64,000 bases of DNA. It comes from Blastococcus sp. TML/M2B (GTDB lineage: Bacteria > Actinomycetota > Actinomycetes > Mycobacteriales > Geodermatophilaceae). Made by a program: the position numbers and the translations under genes. The notes below the pieces were generated by a model. That model was not told the origin of the DNA. It was given only the letters and a program-made list of their open reading frames with translations, and made no database searches. The DNA lies in NCBI RefSeq assembly GCF_016612865.1, contig NZ_JAENZZ010000001.1:744001-808000 (forward strand), written 5' to 3'. Below are positions 36,453-43,908 of the stretch, piece after piece (position 1 is the first letter of the stretch; each line of letters starts with the position of its first letter).

Positions 36453-36929
36453 ATGCCGCGGGAACAGGGGCGCAAGCTCATCGCCCAGAACAAGAAGGCG
36501 CGGCACGACTACTCGATCTTCGACACGTACGAGGTGGGCCTCGTGCTCACCGGCACCGAGGTCAAGAGCCTGCGTGCCGGCCGCGCCTCGCTGGTCGACG
36601 GGTTCGCCTCGATCGACGACGGCGAGGTGTGGCTCCAGCACGTCCACATCCCCGAGTACGTGGCCGGCACCTGGACCAACCACACGCCGCGCCGCAAGCG
36701 CAAGGTGCTCATGCACCGCAGCGAGATCGACAAGCTGATCGGCAAGATCAAGGAGGGCGGGCTGACGCTCGTCCCGCTGGACCTGTACTTCAAGGACGGC
36801 AAGGTCAAGGCCACCCTCGCGCTGGCGAAGGGCAAGAAGTCCTACGACAAGCGGCACGACATGGCCGAGCGCGACTCCCGCCGCGAGATCCAGAAGGCGT
36901 TCGGGCGGTACGTGAAGGGCCGGCGCTGA
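36453..36929 (+). CDS. smpB: tmRNA-binding protein SmpB
   Basis: 158 residues, normal length. It binds the tRNA-like end of tmRNA and carries it into stalled ribosomes for trans-translation. [21 protein letters not shown], the conserved [13 protein letters not shown] and [13 protein letters not shown] segments, and the basic C-terminal tail ([19 protein letters not shown]), which enters the mRNA channel, are all present. The RNA partner ssrA is 15 kb downstream at 52211-52585. It closes the prfB-ftsEX-smpB block. Confidence 0.96.
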   Translation: MPREQGRKLIAQNKKARHDYSIFDTYEVGLVLTGTEVKSLRAGRASLVDGFASIDDGEVWLQHVHIPEYVAGTWTNHTPRRKRKVLMHRSEIDKLIGKIKEGGLTLVPLDLYFKDGKVKATLALAKGKKSYDKRHDMAERDSRREIQKAFGRYVKGRR

Positions 36930-36968
36930 CCGCGAAATCGGGTTGAGCCCCGGCTCATCATCGACACC

Positions 36969-37463
36969 GTGCGCATGACGTTCCAGCGGATGGGCGACCG
37001 CCGTCCGGTCGAGACCCTGGTCGAGCGGGACGACGGCGTGGTGTTCGCGATGCGCGGTGCCGGCGGGGGCGCGGAGCTGCCGCACGACCTCGTGCACGCC
37101 GTCGTCGAGACCGCGCTGCCGCTGCCCGACGGCATCTGGGGCTGCGTCGCCGACGGCGTGGTGTGGGGCAGCATGCGGCACGTGTCGGGCCGCCGTCCGC
37201 CGCACTCGGCGGAGCGGTCCGAGCGGCTCAAGCGCGAGCGGCGGGACGCGGTGATGCGGGCCGAGGCCATCGCCGACGTCGTCGCCCGGCGGGCCCGGGG
37301 CGAGCAGGTGCCGCCCGGCGCCGTCGTCGGCATCCCGGAGCCGCGCATCGACGCGGCCGTGGACGCCGTGCGGGACGCCGCCCGCCGGTGGGCCGCGCTG
37401 CCGGTGGGGGAGCGGTGGGTGGTGGAGTGGGTCGCGCCGCGGGCCGCCGGGCGCCGCCGCTGA
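36969..37463 (+). CDS. hypothetical protein
   Basis: 164 residues from GTG 36969, with CATCAT about six bases upstream; an ATG lies two codons later. The N-terminal half is beta-rich (MTFQRMGDRRPVETLVERDD, GIWGCVADGVVWGSMRHV). The second half is helical and strongly basic (RSERLKRERRDAVMRAEAIA, PPGAVVGIPEPRIDAAVDAV), ending in RRR. No recognised domain. A hairpin follows 20 bases after the stop, so the gene looks like a separate unit from smpB. Could bind nucleic acid because of its charge; this is speculation. Confidence 0.6.
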   Translation: MRMTFQRMGDRRPVETLVERDDGVVFAMRGAGGGAELPHDLVHAVVETALPLPDGIWGCVADGVVWGSMRHVSGRRPPHSAERSERLKRERRDAVMRAEAIADVVARRARGEQVPPGAVVGIPEPRIDAAVDAVRDAARRWAALPVGERWVVEWVAPRAAGRRR

Positions 37464-37482
37464 CCGCTACCGCGTCACCGGC

Positions 37483-37512
37483 CCCGGTACCGCCGCACAA
37501 CGCGGTACCGGG
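37483..37512 (+). terminator. hairpin with KpnI-like core, likely terminator
   Basis: An 11-bp perfect stem CCCGGTACCGC with its complement and an eight-base loop, 20 bases after the hypothetical gene. A third GGTACC occurs at 37524-37529. Confidence 0.6.
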
Positions 37513-37562
37513 CCGGCCACCGCGGTACCCGTGCTGCCCGGGCCCGGCCGCCGGCGCCCGCC

Positions 37563-37568
37563 TACGGT
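37563..37568 (+). promoter_or_regulatory. -10 box TACGGT of a leaderless start
   Basis: TACGGT ends seven bases before ATG 37576 and there is no ribosome binding site. This fixes the start rather than an in-frame codon 15 positions upstream. Confidence 0.6.
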
Positions 37569-37575
37569 GGACCGC

Positions 37576-38496
37576 ATGCGAGGAATGGCCTACGACCGGT
37601 TCGGGGACGACGACGTCCTGACGTTGCGCGACGACCTCCCGGAGCCGCCGGTCGGCCCGGACGTGGTGCTCGTGCGGGTCACGGCCTCGGGGGTGAACCC
37701 CGTCGACATGGGCATCCGCGCCGGCGGGCTGGCGAACTTCTTCCCGCACCACTTCCCGATCGTCCCGGGCTGGGACGTCGCGGGCGTCGTCGAGGCGGTC
37801 GGCCCCGCGGTGGTCGCGTTCGCACCGGGAGACGAGGTGTTCGGCTACGTCCGCCGGGACGACGTCCAGTGGGGGACGGCGGCGGAGCTGGTGCCCGCAC
37901 CGCAGCGCTGCCTCGCGCACAAGCCGCAGTCGCTCTCCTTCGCCGAGGCCGGGGCCCTGCCGCTTGCCGGCCTGACCGCGTACCAGGCGCTGACCGAGGC
38001 GCTCGACGTCGGCGAGGGCGACCGGGTGCTGGTCCACCGCGCGGCCGGCGGGGTCGGGTTCAACGCCGTCCAGATCGCCGTCGCCCTGGGCGCGCACGTC
38101 ATCGGGACGGCGAGCCCGCGCAACCACGGCTTCCTGAAGGACGCCGGCGCCGCCGAGGTGCTCGACTACAACGCCGGCCCGATCAGCGAGCAGCTGTCCG
38201 AGCCGGTGGACGCCGTCCTCGACCTGGTCGGCGGCGACACGCTGGCCGACGCCCCGAAGCAGGTGCGCGACGTCTCCCGCATCGCCTCGGTGGTCGACCC
38301 GTCGGTGAACGACCTGGGCGGCCGCTACGTGTTCGTCCGGCCCGAGCAGCACGACCTCGAGGAGCTAGGCCGCATGGCCGACGCCGGGCAGCTGCGGGTG
38401 CCGATCGCGAAGGCGTTCCCGCTGGCCGACCTGGTCGCCGCGCACCGGCTGGTCAGCGAGGGCCACGTGCGCGGCAAGGTCGTCGTCACCCTCTGA
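37576..38496 (+). CDS. zinc-independent NADPH:quinone oxidoreductase-like protein
   Basis: 306 residues from ATG 37576 (MRGMAYDRFGDDDVL). An MDR-family reductase, second of this type in the window. N-terminal GroES-like domain with VRVTASGVNPVDMGIR and PGWDVAGVVEAVG; Rossmann domain with RVLVHRAAGGVGFNAVQIAV; C-terminal RVPIAKAFPLADLVAAHRLV and GKVVVTL. It probably reduces quinones or enones with NADPH. The zinc ligands of dehydrogenases are absent. Confidence 0.88.
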   Translation: MRGMAYDRFGDDDVLTLRDDLPEPPVGPDVVLVRVTASGVNPVDMGIRAGGLANFFPHHFPIVPGWDVAGVVEAVGPAVVAFAPGDEVFGYVRRDDVQWGTAAELVPAPQRCLAHKPQSLSFAEAGALPLAGLTAYQALTEALDVGEGDRVLVHRAAGGVGFNAVQIAVALGAHVIGTASPRNHGFLKDAGAAEVLDYNAGPISEQLSEPVDAVLDLVGGDTLADAPKQVRDVSRIASVVDPSVNDLGGRYVFVRPEQHDLEELGRMADAGQLRVPIAKAFPLADLVAAHRLVSEGHVRGKVVVTL

Positions 38497-38575
38497 CCCG
38501 GAGGCGCGGGCCCGCTCGCGGGGCTCGGTGGAGGTGACCGCCAGCAGACGGCGATGCGTCGCGCCCGCGGGCCGA

Positions 38576-38581
38576 TACGGT
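38576..38581 (+). promoter_or_regulatory. -10 box TACGGT of a leaderless start
   Basis: TACGGT ends six bases before ATG 38588, no ribosome binding site. It supports this start over an in-frame codon 20 positions upstream. Confidence 0.6.
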
Positions 38582-38587
38582 CGGGCC

Positions 38588-39490
38588 ATGGAGACGCTCG
38601 CGCCCCCTGCCGACGACGCCGACGTCCCCCGCTTCTGGCGCGAGCTGGGCCTGCCGGGCCTGGTCGACGTGCACGTGCACTTCCTGCCCGAGCGGGTGCA
38701 GGCGAAGGTGTGGGACTTCTTCGGCGCGGCCCGGGACAACTACGGCACGGCGTCGTGGCCGATCACCTACCGGCTGCCGGTGGAGGAGCGCCTCGCCGTC
38801 CTCGAGGGGCTCGGTGTCCGGGCCTTCTCGACGCTGCCCTACCCGCACAAGCCGGGCATGGCCGCCTGGCTGAACGAGTGGTCGGCCGGGTTCGCCGAGG
38901 GCCGGCCGCAGGTGCTGCAGTCGGCCACCTTCTACCCCGAGCCGGAGGCCGCGGCCTACGTCGCGGCCGCGCTGGACGAGGGTGCCCGGGTCTTCAAGGT
39001 GCACGTGCAGGTCGGCGCCTTCGACCCGCGGGACCGGCTGCTCGACGAGGTGTGGGCGCGCCTGGAGGAGACCGGGACGCCGGTGGTCATCCACTGCGGC
39101 TCCGGCCCGCTGCGCGGCGAGCACACCGGCCCGGCGCCGATGGCCGGGCTGCTGGAGCGCTTCCCCCGGCTGCAGCTGGTCATCGCCCACCTCGGCATGC
39201 CGGAGTACGCCGAGTTCCTCGAGCTCGCCGAGCGGTACGAGCGGGTGCACCTGGACACCACGATGTTCGCCACCGACTTCACCCAGCGCGGCAGCAACGC
39301 CTTCGACCCGGCCCTGCTGCCCCGGTTGTCGGACCTGCGGGGAAAGGTGCTGCTCGGCAGCGACTTCCCCTCGATCCCGTACGCCTACGCCCACCAGCTG
39401 GAGGCGCTGCACCGGCTGGGCCTGGGGGAGGAGTGGCTGCGCGCCGTCCTGTGGGGGAACGGCGCACGGATGTTCGGGCTGGAGGCATGA
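38588..39490 (+). CDS. amidohydrolase-2 family protein
   Basis: 300 residues. Amidohydrolase_2 (ACMSD-like) fold. LVDVHVHFLPERVQ near the N-terminus has the two metal-binding His, VVIHCGSGP and LVIAHLGMPE give later metal and catalytic His, and LLGSDFPSIPYAY carries the catalytic Asp. Family members hydrolyse or decarboxylate small (often aromatic) acids; the substrate here is unknown. The stop overlaps the VOC gene start by four bases (ATGA), so the two act together. Confidence 0.87.
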   Translation: METLAPPADDADVPRFWRELGLPGLVDVHVHFLPERVQAKVWDFFGAARDNYGTASWPITYRLPVEERLAVLEGLGVRAFSTLPYPHKPGMAAWLNEWSAGFAEGRPQVLQSATFYPEPEAAAYVAAALDEGARVFKVHVQVGAFDPRDRLLDEVWARLEETGTPVVIHCGSGPLRGEHTGPAPMAGLLERFPRLQLVIAHLGMPEYAEFLELAERYERVHLDTTMFATDFTQRGSNAFDPALLPRLSDLRGKVLLGSDFPSIPYAYAHQLEALHRLGLGEEWLRAVLWGNGARMFGLEA

Positions 39491-39867
39491 TGGCGAGCTT
39501 CACGTTCACCGCGACCGTCCTGGGGACGCCGGACCCACGCGGGCTGGCCCGCTTCTACGAGCGGCTGCTCGGCTGGCCGATCCGCGACGACACCGACGAC
39601 TGGGCCACCGTCCGGCCGGCCGACGGCGGCACGGGGCTGTCCTTCCAGCTCGAGCGCGACCACGTGCCGCCGGTGTGGCCGCCGGCGCCGGGCACCCAGC
39701 AGATGCAGCTGCACCTGGACTTCCTCGTCGACGACCTGGAGGCGGCCGGCGCGCACGCCGAGGAGGCGGGGGCGCAGCCGATCGGCGGCCACGAGGACCC
39801 TCACGAGGTCGTCCGCGTCTACCGCGACCCGGCCGGTCACCCGTTCTGCCTGTTCGTGCGCCGCTGA
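39487..39867 (+). CDS. VOC family protein (glyoxalase/bleomycin-resistance fold)
   Basis: 126 residues from ATG 39487, which overlaps the previous stop; a second ATG follows directly. Two beta-alpha-beta modules: TATVLGTPDPRGLARFYERL (residues 7-26) and HLDFLVDDLEAAGAHAEEAG, ending VYRDPAGHPFCLFVRR. Candidate metal ligands are His in MQLHLDF and Glu in the first module. It may be a dioxygenase, isomerase or binding protein; in this context a step near the amidohydrolase is plausible but unproven. Confidence 0.85.
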   Translation: MMASFTFTATVLGTPDPRGLARFYERLLGWPIRDDTDDWATVRPADGGTGLSFQLERDHVPPVWPPAPGTQQMQLHLDFLVDDLEAAGAHAEEAGAQPIGGHEDPHEVVRVYRDPAGHPFCLFVRR

Positions 39868-39906
39868 AAGCGGCCCGGCCGGGGCCTGCCCGCCCCGGGG
39901 GATGAC

Positions 39907-39912
39907 TAGGGT
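39907..39912 (+). promoter_or_regulatory. -10 box TAGGGT of a leaderless start
   Basis: TAGGGT ends six bases before ATG 39919; no ribosome binding site. Confidence 0.6.
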
Positions 39913-39918
39913 GCGGCC

Positions 39919-40800
39919 ATGGTTAGCGCCGATCCGTCGTCCCCCGCCGTCCTCGACCCCCGGCAGGTCGCCCGCGCGCACCGCGCCGTCGAGCTGCTGC
40001 ACTCGCACGTGTACTTCGCGCCCGAGACCGAGCAGCACCTCACCGCGGCCGGGCTGAAGCCGGGCCGGATGTGCTACTTCGCCGGGCGGTCGGCGGCGAT
40101 GGGGGCGGTCGGCGCGGGCGCCGTCGTCGGCACCTTCTACAACTTCTCGCCCGCCCTGGTGGCGAGGACGATCCCGGCGGCCTGGGAGCTGGCGACGCCG
40201 GCGCAGGTGCTCGCCGCGCGGTTCGACGCCGCCCGCGCCTCGCTCACCCGCCTGCTGGGCGACCTGGCCGGCTCCGACGAGGTCGTCGAGCTGGGCGAGC
40301 TGCTGCGCGAGGCCACCACGGCGCTGTCGCCCGAGGGTCGCGCGCTCTACGCCGGGCACGCCGACCTGCCGTGGCCGGAGGAGCCGATCCTGGTGCTCTG
40401 GCACGGCGCCACCCTGCTGCGCGAGCACCGCGGCGACGGCCACGTGGCCGCGCTGCTGCACTCGGGGCTGTCCGGCATCGAGGCGCTGGTGACGCACACC
40501 GCCATGGGCCGCGGCTTCACCCCGGAGGCGGCCAAGGCCACCCGCGGCTGGAGCGAGCAGGAGTGGGCCGACGCCGCGCAGGCGCTGGCCGACCGCGGCC
40601 TGGTCGACGACGCCGGCCTGACCGAGGAGGGCGTGGAGCTCCGGGCGCGCCTCGAGGTGCACACGGACGCGCTGTCGGCCGACCCGTGGCTGCTCCTCGG
40701 GCCCGAGCGCACCGCGCGCGTCGTCGAGCTCGCCAAGGGGTTCTCGCGGCAGCTGGTCACCAATGGCGCGCTGAGCGCATCGGGCCTGGCCAGGAGCTGA
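39919..40800 (+). CDS. SCO6745 family protein
   Basis: 293 residues. The sequence matches the actinobacterial SCO6745 family: ARAHRAVELLHSHVYFAPET, YFAGRSAAMGAVGAGAVVGT, FYNFSPALVARTIPAAWEL. The C-terminal part (TRGWSEQEWADAAQALADRG, LTEEGVELRARLE) looks like a winged-helix domain. No catalytic motif is evident and no experiment-based function is known to me. It stands alone between two other genes with its own promoter. Confidence 0.8.
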   Translation: MVSADPSSPAVLDPRQVARAHRAVELLHSHVYFAPETEQHLTAAGLKPGRMCYFAGRSAAMGAVGAGAVVGTFYNFSPALVARTIPAAWELATPAQVLAARFDAARASLTRLLGDLAGSDEVVELGELLREATTALSPEGRALYAGHADLPWPEEPILVLWHGATLLREHRGDGHVAALLHSGLSGIEALVTHTAMGRGFTPEAAKATRGWSEQEWADAAQALADRGLVDDAGLTEEGVELRARLEVHTDALSADPWLLLGPERTARVVELAKGFSRQLVTNGALSASGLARS

Positions 40801-40869
40801 TCGTCGTCGGGTCGCCGCCCGGCCCCGCGCTGCCTAGGGTCTGATCACTCATCTGACCCGGGGGGCGGA

Positions 40870-42483
40870 ATGACCGCGACGGAGCGGCAGCAGGGCAAGC
40901 GCACCGACGTCGACGCCGCGTTCCGCGGCAGCGCGACCTACCGGAGCCTGGGCGAGCAGGAGCTCAGCCCGGCCGAGGAACGGTTCGAGAAGGGCCGCCG
41001 GACGATCGGGCTGTTCCTGGCCCCCGTGGTCACGATCGTCTTCGCGCTCCTGCCCGTCGACCTGCCCCGCGACCAGCACCTGCTCGCGGCGATCCTGCTG
41101 GGCGTCATCGTCCTGTGGATCACCGAGCCGGTGCCGATCCCGGTCGGCGGCCTCATCGGGATCGGCGCGATCGTCACCCTCGGGGTGGTCCCGGCCGACG
41201 ACGCGCTGGCCCCGTTCGGCTCGACGACGGTGTTCACCTTCATCGGGGCGTTCATCCTCGCGATGGCGATGCTCAAGCACGGCCTCGCGCGGCGGTTCGC
41301 CATGTGGGTGCTGTCGCTGTCGTGGGTCGGGACGTCGACCTACCGGGTGGTCATCGCCTTCGGCGCGATCACCGCGCTGCTCTCGGCGTTCGTCTCCAAC
41401 ACCGCCACCGTCGCGATGCTGCTGCCGACGGCGCTGGGCATCCTCTCGGTCATCGCCAAGCTCCTCCAGGACAAGGAGCTGGTGAAGCCCGACTTCGACC
41501 CGCTGCGGCTGCGGGTGGGCGCCGCGCTGATGCTGATGCTCGCGTACGGCGCGAGCGTGGGCGGGCTGCTCACCCCGGTGGGCACGCCGCCGAACCTGAT
41601 CGGCCGCGGGCTGATCGAGGAGGCGACGGGGGAGCGGATCGGCTTCCTCGACTGGATGCTCATGGCGCTGCCGATCTGCGTGCTGATGTTCGCCGCCCTG
41701 ACCGTCGTCCTGCTGCTGCTCAACAAGCCCGAGATCCGGCGGATCGAAGGCGTCAGCGAGTACGTGCGGGAGGAGCGGAGCAGCCTCGGGAAGTTCTCGC
41801 AGGCCGAGCGGAACACGCTCATCGCGTTCGGGGTGACCGTCGCGTGCTGGATCTTCCCCGGCGTCATCGCGCTGACGGCCGGCACCGAGTCCGACCTGTA
41901 CACGACGATCAGCGACCGGATGGACGAGGGCATCATCGCCGTCCTCGGCGCCTCGCTGCTGTTCCTGCTGCCCACCGACTGGAAGGCGCGCGAGTTCACG
42001 CTCAACTGGAGCGACGCCGCCAAGATCGACTGGGGCACGATCCTGCTGTTCGGCACCGGGATCATCTTCGGCTCGCTGCTGGCCAGCACCGGGCTGGCCG
42101 AGACGATCGGCGAGGCCTCGGCGGACCGGCTGGGGCTGACCAGCACCTTCGCCATCACGGTCTTCGCGGTGATCCTGGCGATCATCATCAGCGAGACGAC
42201 GTCGAACACGGCGTCGGCGGCGGTCGTCGTCCCGATCATCATCCCGGTGGCGATGGCGGCGGGGATCAACCCGTTCGTGCCGGCGCTGGCGGCCACCTTC
42301 GCCGCCTCGTTCGGGTTCATGCTGCCGGTGTCGACGCCGCAGAACGCCATCGCGTACGGCTCGGGCGTCGTGCCGATCACCAAGATGATCCGCAGCGGCA
42401 TCTCCTTCGACGTCCTCGGGGCGATCCTCATCGTCATCCTGCTGCCGGTGATGGTCGACCTGGTCCTCGGCAGCGTGGGCTGA
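40870..42483 (+). CDS. SLC13/DASS family anion transporter
   Basis: 537 residues, about 12 membrane segments. Members import dicarboxylates, citrate, sulfate or phosphate, usually with sodium. The two substrate/sodium motifs are present: SNTATVAMLLPTA in the first half and SETTSNTASAAVVVPI in the second, with LTPVGTPPNLIG and LPVSTPQNAIAYGSG as the repeat-related loops. The N-terminal 45 residues are cytosolic and charged. ATG 40870 has GGGGGGCGGA upstream. A dicarboxylate substrate is the commonest for this layout but is not proved. Confidence 0.9.
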   Translation: MTATERQQGKRTDVDAAFRGSATYRSLGEQELSPAEERFEKGRRTIGLFLAPVVTIVFALLPVDLPRDQHLLAAILLGVIVLWITEPVPIPVGGLIGIGAIVTLGVVPADDALAPFGSTTVFTFIGAFILAMAMLKHGLARRFAMWVLSLSWVGTSTYRVVIAFGAITALLSAFVSNTATVAMLLPTALGILSVIAKLLQDKELVKPDFDPLRLRVGAALMLMLAYGASVGGLLTPVGTPPNLIGRGLIEEATGERIGFLDWMLMALPICVLMFAALTVVLLLLNKPEIRRIEGVSEYVREERSSLGKFSQAERNTLIAFGVTVACWIFPGVIALTAGTESDLYTTISDRMDEGIIAVLGASLLFLLPTDWKAREFTLNWSDAAKIDWGTILLFGTGIIFGSLLASTGLAETIGEASADRLGLTSTFAITVFAVILAIIISETTSNTASAAVVVPIIIPVAMAAGINPFVPALAATFAASFGFMLPVSTPQNAIAYGSGVVPITKMIRSGISFDVLGAILIVILLPVMVDLVLGSVG

Positions 42484-42587
42484 CCCTCCCCAGGAGGGGG
42501 CAGCGGCGCTGCCCTGCCCGGTGCGGCGTGGGACCATGGACGACGGCCCCGCGGTGGACGGGCGCCCGAGCGGGAGGAGGAGCACGC

Positions 42588-42638
42588 ATGCCCGGCGAGC
42601 CCCCCAGTACCGGCAGCGAGGTCCGGATCGCCGGCTGA
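42588..42638 (+). CDS. possible 16-residue leader peptide upstream of corA
   Basis: A short frame, MPGEPPSTGSEVRIAG, starts at ATG 42588 with an unusually strong ribosome binding site GGAGGAGGAG (42573-42582) five bases upstream, and ends 78 bases before corA. It has three Pro codons, two of them adjacent. Leader peptides with Pro codons control magnesium transporters in enterobacteria (mgtL, corL), so a similar role here is an analogy, not shown. Confidence 0.4.
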   Translation: MPGEPPSTGSEVRIAG

Positions 42639-42716
42639 CGCCGTTCCCCCGGGAGCGATGCGGGCCGGCGCCGGGTCTCCGAGCGCCCACCGTCGTCCCC
42701 GTCCCGGGAGCCCCCC

Positions 42717-43853
42717 ATGGCCGACCGCCGCCGCGCGCCGCTGAGCGCGCTCACCACCCTGACCCGCCGTCCCCGGCCCGAGCTGCGGCCGGTCCCGCCC
42801 GTCCCGGCGGGGACCGAGGCCGACGCCGCCCGATCGCGGGTCGTGGACAACGCCGTCTACTCCGCCGGTCGGCGGGTCGCGACGCCGGACTCCGCCGCCG
42901 ACAGCCGCGCCGAGCTGGACCTGGGCGAGGAGCGGCTGGCCTGGCTGGGCCTGTACCGGCCCGAGCCCCAGGAGCTCGGCGAGCTCGCGGAGCTGTTCGA
43001 CCTGCCCGAGCTGGCCGTCGAGGACGCGATCAAGGCCCACCAGCGGCCGAAGTTCGAGCGGTACGGGGGCACGCTGTTCGTCGTCCTGAAGGCGGCGCGG
43101 TACGAGGACTCCACCGAGCAGGTCGAGTTCGGCGAGGTGCACCTGTTCCTCGGCGCCGACTTCGCCGTCACCGTGCGGCACAGCGAGTCGCCCGACCTCT
43201 CGCGGGTGCGCCGCCGGCTGGAGAGCGAGCCGGCGCTGCTGGCCAAGGGCAGCGAGGCGGTGCTGTACGCGACGCTGGACGCCGTCGTCGACGGGTACCG
43301 GCCTGTGGTCGACGGCCTGGCGACCGACATCGACGAGATCGAGACCGAGGTCTTCCGCGGGGACCCCGGCGTCTCGCGGCGCATCTACGAGCTGTCGCAG
43401 GAGGTGCTGGAGTTCCAGCGCGCCGCGCAGCCGCTCACCGGCATCCTCGCCGCGATCACCGCCGGCTTCGACAAGTACGGCGTGGACGAGGAGCTGCGCA
43501 GCTACCTGCGGGACGTCGCCGACCACGTGACCCAGGTGATCGAACGGGTCGAGGGCTTCCGCCAGCAGCTGCGCGACATCCTCACCGTCAACGCCACCCT
43601 CGTCGCGCAGCGGCAGAACGAGGAGATCCGCGAGCTGACCGAGGCCTCGATCGCGCAGGGCGAGGAGGTCAAGAAGATCTCCGCGTGGGCGGCCATCCTC
43701 TTCGCGCCCACCCTCGTCGGCACCGTCTACGGGATGAACTTCGACGACATGCCCGAGCTGCACTGGTCGCTCGGCTACCCGTTCGCGCTGCTGGCGATGG
43801 TCGGGGTGAGCCTGGCGTTGTACGCGGTCTTCAAGCGGCGCGGCTGGATCTGA
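42717..43853 (+). CDS. corA: CorA magnesium/cobalt transporter
   Basis: 378 residues. A pentameric ion channel of the cytoplasmic membrane. The signature GMN is in TVYGMNFDDMPELHW, between the two C-terminal helices. The N-terminal cytosolic domain (about 60-260) and long stalk helix (EEIRELTEASIAQGEEVKK) are normal. The first 60 residues, basic and proline-rich, are an extension seen in actinobacterial CorA. RBS GGGAG precedes ATG 42717. A short leader frame lies upstream. recC follows 55 bases downstream on the same strand. Confidence 0.95.
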   Translation: MADRRRAPLSALTTLTRRPRPELRPVPPVPAGTEADAARSRVVDNAVYSAGRRVATPDSAADSRAELDLGEERLAWLGLYRPEPQELGELAELFDLPELAVEDAIKAHQRPKFERYGGTLFVVLKAARYEDSTEQVEFGEVHLFLGADFAVTVRHSESPDLSRVRRRLESEPALLAKGSEAVLYATLDAVVDGYRPVVDGLATDIDEIETEVFRGDPGVSRRIYELSQEVLEFQRAAQPLTGILAAITAGFDKYGVDEELRSYLRDVADHVTQVIERVEGFRQQLRDILTVNATLVAQRQNEEIRELTEASIAQGEEVKKISAWAAILFAPTLVGTVYGMNFDDMPELHWSLGYPFALLAMVGVSLALYAVFKRRGWI

Positions 43854-43908
43854 GCCGCAGCGGTCTCGGCTGACCGGTTCTGTCGGGGCCGTCCGGTAGA
43901 CAGGCCGC

